Positions 59,869-64,000 of a DNA stretch of 64,000 nt are shown here, piece after piece. Source of the stretch: Malaya genurostris. Its lineage: Eukaryota; Arthropoda; Insecta; Diptera; Culicidae. The translations under genes and the position numbers were made by a program. The notes below the pieces were generated by a model. It ran no database searches. It worked only from the letters and a program-made list of their open reading frames with translations, and was not told the DNA's origin. Position 1 is the first letter of the stretch. Each line of letters starts with the position of its first letter. The stretch spans positions 125,490,405 through 125,554,404 of the forward strand of contig NC_080572.1 in assembly GCF_030247185.1 (NCBI RefSeq). The letters are read 5' to 3'.

Positions 59869-60099
59869 TTAGGAACCAAAACCGAACATTGTTTGTTTTA
59901 TAGCCGACGAAATTACACCAATATCCCAAATGTATGCAATTAAATCTTTGACCATACTTGTGATACGATTTTGATATTTAAGCTTCTTTTCGCCAAGCTT
60001 GTGTTCAAGTTTTGTATGCAAGCAGTTATTTTTATAGTGTGAAGTTTCTCTACCATTCTGCGATTTCGGTTGAAGCGATAAACTTTTTCTCATTATCAA
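59869..60099 (-). CDS. Unrecognised 76-codon ORF downstream of a promoter-like site
   Basis: Opens with ATG at 60099 and ends with TAA. The second half, LEHKLGEKKLKYQNRITSMV then KDLIAYIWDIGVISSAIKQT, reads like ordinary protein, with a charged helix followed by a hydrophobic segment. A CCAAT/TATA pair on the same strand lies about 240-300 bases upstream. No family is recognised; it may be part of a decayed mobile element rather than a host gene. Confidence 0.25.
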   Translation of the reverse strand: MIMRKSLSLQPKSQNGRETSHYKNNCLHTKLEHKLGEKKLKYQNRITSMVKDLIAYIWDIGVISSAIKQTMFGFGS

Positions 60100-60343
60100 T
60101 CGAGTTCACCTTATATAAATTAGAAATTAATCTTAAGCACTCAAAATTTACCGTGGGGTAGTTGTCAATTTCTCAGGCGAAACGACATGACATGGAATTT
60201 CATCCGAGCTTGCATGACACAAGATCAGAGCATAACAATTAAAACTTCAAATCGTTTCATGTCACTTTTTGTCTTACTGTCCAACGACAACCTACCTCTA
60301 GCATACTACGCGTAGGACTGAAAAGTTAACTATAATTTCGCTT

Positions 60344-60401
60344 CTATTTATAAATTCACGTGCTTCCAACAGTTTCGCTTTTGCGTTGAGTTACCAATCA
60401 G
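60344..60401 (-). promoter_or_regulatory. TATA box with inverted CCAAT box, minus strand
   Basis: TATAAATAG on the minus strand (60352-60344), with CTGATTGG (complement of CCAATCAG, plus 60394-60401) about 42 bases upstream. Spacing is close to that in the repeat at 5783-5833, though the surrounding sequence differs. Confidence 0.4.
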
Positions 60402-60689
60402 AGTGATGCTTTCACTTTGATATATCGCTTACTGCTTCAAAACCGTTGTCTATGGCAGGGAAATCCGATATGCCGGAGATGTTCAGCAGACAAAATACGA
60501 CACTGCTCGCTACTAATCAAAATTTCAATCATTTATAATTCAAATACGTGGCTTGATACATTCAAATAGAATCTTAGAAATATTTCCAATCGAATAATGA
60601 AATAATATTAATAATTGATACAAAATATACTGAGCAGTAAGTGTTTAAAACCTGACCATATTTGTACGTGTATTTTTCTTTGAGTTTCT

Positions 60690-62930
60690 GATTTGCACCC
60701 CTATATAGAAAATAAAGATGTGTTCCACATCAAAAATTCAGCTTAGTTTTAAAAAACCCTCGTTATAATCGGTCGAAATAATCAATCGCACGTGAGGTAA
60801 TAGTAAAATCAAACAGATGATAAACTCTATTGAATTGATTACAGCAAACATCCATTGGATTATTTTGTACATACTGTGTGCGATGGGCTGATCGTCGTAT
60901 GAAGTCCATTCTTCGCAAAGATCTTCCCGGAACATTGATATGAATCCTTTCCATAAGTGTGGGGCAGTCGATATTATTATTAAGCAAATCAAAAACGAAA
61001 AGTCGTTGATGAAATATCCGCCGGTTTTGCAGCGTGGGTAAGTTGATGAGAACACAGCGATCTTCGTAGCGTGGTAGCTGAAGCCTATTAAGCCAAGGAA
61101 GTCTTCGAAGCGCGAATCGGACAAAACATTTCTGCACTCGTTTGATCCGGTCGATGTGAACAATGTGGTATGGAGCCCACATTACAACTCCGTATTCTAG
61201 AATACTGCGCACTAGAGCAATGTAAACAGCCTTGAGACCATAAATGTCGTTAAAGTCTTTAGTGTTGCGTTTGATGAGTCCCAGGACGGCAAAAGCTTTA
61301 GCAATAATCATCGAAAGCTGTTCGGTGAAGCGTAACTTACGATCGAGAATTACGCCTAAATCTTTTACAGAAGAACTCTTTTGACTGGATTCGCCATCAT
61401 TGAGTGTTCAAATAAAATTGGAGACTGAACTCGTGAAAATGTTATGGTATTACATTTATTATCATTAGCGCTCATGCCGTTTCTATCACACCAATCTATG
61501 ACACATTCAATGTCCATTTGTAGCGCACAACAATCTACAAGGCTTGTGATGATTCGGTAAATTTTTAAATCGTCGGCATACATTACTTTAAACGACATTG
61601 CAAAGATCATTCACAAATAGCACAAACAGAAGTGGTCCGAGATGACTCCCTTGTGGAACACCAGATGTAATATCAAAAGGATCAGAATGTACAGTTCCGA
61701 CTCGAACTGAAGCACTACGATATGTAAGATGCGAAAGAATCCAGTTTGTTATCCAGTCAGGAAATCCATTTCGTCTCAATTTTTCAACAGCGAGTACATG
61801 AGGAACACAATCAAAAGCTTTAGAAAAATCAAGCTTGTTAATCAGAGTAGAAACGTAGCTCATTAGATTCGTAGTAGTTGATCGTTTTTTGACAAAGCCG
61901 TGCTGAACGGCTGTGAGGATGTGCTTTACTGACGGGTAAATAATATACAACAGCATACGCTCGAAAACTTTTGGGAGGCAGCTAAGGATAGAAATGCATC
62001 TGTAGTTCGTGACGTCATGTACGTTTCCGGATTTGTGAACTGGTACTATTACAGCTTCTTTCCGTTTCGCAGGAAAATAGCCTTCAGCGAGAGAACGATT
62101 AAAAATAAGAGATGCCGGCAAAGCCCATGCAGATGAGCATTGCTTTACAAAAGATGGCGGAAGGCCGTCCGAGCCCGGCCCCTTTGATCCATCACCTAAT
62201 CGTAGATTATTATGTACCTCGTCTTGGGTGAAAACAGCAGCGGGTAGATTCACATTATACAACAGTAGACTATTCAAGTACGATTCTGACAAAGGTGGTG
62301 AGTTATTACTTAACACACTTTGAAAGAAAGACGAAAATAGATTGGCTGAGTCAACAGATGTTGTTGAAGATTGGTTTCGACAGTAGATGCTTTTAGGAAA
62401 TCCTCGGGAAGACTTTTTACGTCGCAGATAAGACCAGAATTGATTCGGGTCCTCCTTAAAACTGTTCTCCAGTCGAGAAACGTAGAGTCGAAAACACGAT
62501 ACGTTCAATGATTCAAACTGATGCTCTAATTCACGTACCAACAGTTTATCTCCTTCACCTTTTGTCAGAAAAAATCTTCTACGAGCCTTTCTTAACCGAT
62601 TCCGAAGGTTGCGCAGCTCATCATTCCACCAAGGCCGCTTGTTGTTCGAGAAACTACAGATGTAAATGCGAAAAAATCAGTTTCTTACGCTTCTTCTACG
62701 CAACGAAACCAAAGAATTTTTCGCATCGGATCGTAACGAAAAATTGATATATTTTGAGATTCCGAAAGGTAAAAAATCATAGGTAACATCAGGACAACTA
62801 TCAACATCGTGTGCAAGATCAAATTGTTCTTTATGCATCGTGAAAGTAGAAAAGTGTACTGTACTACGAGCTTCTTGAACCCGGAGAAACATTTACCGAC
62901 AGCCACCGTTCACAAATGGTCTTCATATTG
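60690..62930 (-). mobile_element. Best-preserved LINE of the window, 5'-truncated
   Basis: Contains the end of the endonuclease region, the whole RT and a short 3' UTR; no RNase H, as in Jockey/CR1-group elements. The 5' end is lost near 62930. Only one stop and two frameshifts are seen in over 2 kb, so it is younger than the remnants at 16.8 and 52.6 kb. Confidence 0.8.
60763..62892 (-). pseudogene. LINE ORF2: endonuclease end plus reverse transcriptase
   Basis: One frame runs from 62892 to 61588, interrupted only by a TGA at 62677-62679. Linker: NKRPWWNDELRNLRNRLRKA. RT: GDGSKGPGSDGLPPSFVK, RKEAVIVPVHKSGN, LDFSKAFDCVPH (motif A), SGVPQGSHLGPLLFVLFVND (motif B). A frameshift near 61590 leads to VMYADDLKIY (catalytic motif C); another near 61378 leads to VKDLGVILDRKLRF, ALVRSILEYGVVMWAPYHIV, RVQKCFVRFALRRLPW and a stop near 60763. 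Just before motif A about ten residues usual in relatives (the stretch between INKL and DFSKAF) seem deleted. All three catalytic motifs are present, but the frame is broken. Confidence 0.8.
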
Positions 62931-63059
62931 ACCATCATATTGACCATCGCATTAATAGAAAAATAGCCAGAATTCTGCAGCATGACAACGTACATTCAGC
63001 CTAAGTGATTTAACAACTAATTCCGCTTGGTTGGGAACGAAGATTTGTTTTTAGGATCC

Positions 63060-63092
63060 ATCAAGAGGTGTACAAAATGTACACCTCTTGAT
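63060..63092. repeat. Perfect 15-bp hairpin with AAA loop
   Basis: ATCAAGAGGTGTACA (63060-63074), AAA, then the exact complement (63078-63092). Too short for a microRNA precursor; may be a palindromic remnant of a MITE. Confidence 0.85.
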
Positions 63093-63374
63093 AAGTAAGG
63101 TACTTCAAATAAGCAATATTTCACCATCGTTCTTCAAAACTCGATTATTTTTTAGGGTGGAAACGATATTTGAAATTTTTGCTCCTTAAAATGTCTTTTA
63201 CGTCCTAGAACATAAAAATGACTCTAGCGAAATTAGCTTGAGCTTGAGCGACCACCCCTGGTTGCTACTCTGTTACTGATCGGAATTATCTGAAATTGTA
63301 CAGGGAATTTTAGATGATTCGACCTGGGACTGGCAAATTATCCTTCATTGTACATCTTCTGGTAACCCCAGAGT

Positions 63375-63700
63375 TCATTGATCAGTACCGGCGCCGGCCA
63401 GGCCCGAACGTAGATCGTCTAAAAAATGGGAAGGGATGTTAGTCCAACACTTGTTGTTACTAGATGCCGTATATATTACTGCGCCCTCCACAAGAGTAAC
63501 GAGGGAAGAATATTTGTTAGTATGAATTTCAGAAATGGTAGTATTCGCGTGCGACTTAGTAGGGTCCGGTTTTAAGATGCTCGGATGCACCATTAAGCTC
63601 ACAGACTTCCCGAATGAATGTTTCAGCAATATCCGATATTGAAGTTCCGGGAAGTCTTGGTTCACAGTGCTTATTCGTGTAAACTGAAGGAAAATTTGAA
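63375..63700 (-). repeat. Probable fragment of a known-type mosquito repeat
   Basis: GGGAAGGGATGTTAGTCCAA and TTACTGCGCCCTCCACAAG look familiar from repeated mosquito DNA, but the class is not recalled with certainty. A 128-codon minus-strand frame spans it without known motifs. The rest to 64000 shows nothing. Confidence 0.35.
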
Positions 63701-64000
63701 ATACTATCGCGTAACGAATAAAAACTTCTCGATTTTTTCTAAATGGAATTACCTGCTGCAAAATTATCGACTGAATAATATTTAGATAAAATAATTGATT
63801 CGTTGTAGTGACATATTCTATAAATTATATCAAAACATTTTGAATAACCAAACAAAGGTCAACAGATTTCACGCACGTCTTGATTATTTATTATTTCCAC
63901 TATATTATTTACCGCAAAAAATGGTTAATTTGTTATATTGGTTGATCTGGGCAGCCGGCTACCGAGGAAAGTTACTAATTTATCAAATAAACAAGTACCT

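Noticed and set aside
1..64000. CRISPR arrays, bacterial operons, rRNA genes, viral polymerase genes
   Set aside because: None seen; the sequence is eukaryotic repeat-rich DNA.

Overview
The window reads as intergenic or intronic DNA of a large, repeat-rich insect genome, most likely a culicine mosquito of the Aedes type. This rests on AT-rich DNA, many decayed non-LTR retrotransposons of types common in mosquitoes, tRNA-derived SINEs, many MITEs with identifiable target-site duplications (TSDs), and a dispersed repeat with CTCAGTTCGTCGAGCTGA and CTCTCCGGGCCTCGG blocks that I associate with Aedes from memory. No long intact host gene is visible and there is no bacterial operon, CRISPR array or rRNA gene. 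Only a few splice-bounded exon candidates could belong to host genes: 10760-10879 (+), 31296-31440 (-), 41355-41527 (+) and 43384-43750 (-).

Left part (1-20 kb). The window opens inside an I-clade-like LINE (reverse transcriptase C-terminus, RNase H, CCHC tail, repeated 3' UTR). A CAG-ended hAT-type element at 5110-7284 with perfect 8-bp TSDs holds a promoter-bearing repeat and a dead gag-like ORF1. A 675-bp MITE lies at 8819-9493. A LINE RT remnant with its whole 3' UTR lies at 16797-18195, followed by a second promoter-bearing repeat split by a 646-bp hAT MITE.

Middle part (20-46 kb). A TA-flanked MITE with an embedded tRNA-like sequence occurs twice (19848-20235 and 38339-38777). A second copy of the 646-bp hAT MITE lies at 33529-34174 in opposite orientation. 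Other features are a 50-bp-TIR MITE, a SINE whose tail resembles the LINE at the left edge, a LINE RT remnant (29.6-30.7 kb), a 284-bp hAT MITE and a candidate TTA-flanked PIF/Harbinger-like element.

Right part (44-64 kb). An 83-bp-arm hairpin insertion (45215-45713) is flanked by 11-bp direct repeats. A Tc1-like transposase pseudogene is split by a MITE. A GC-rich hAT MITE (48992-49616) has perfect TSDs. A 1.5-1.85 kb repeat occurs as two inverted copies around a dead LINE (50.4-56.3 kb). The best preserved LINE ORF2 of the window is at 60.7-62.9 kb (-).

Together the region is a record of nested insertions. The best leads for something less described are the promoter-bearing repeat family, the MITE with an internal tRNA-like module, the hairpin insertion, and the unassigned exons.
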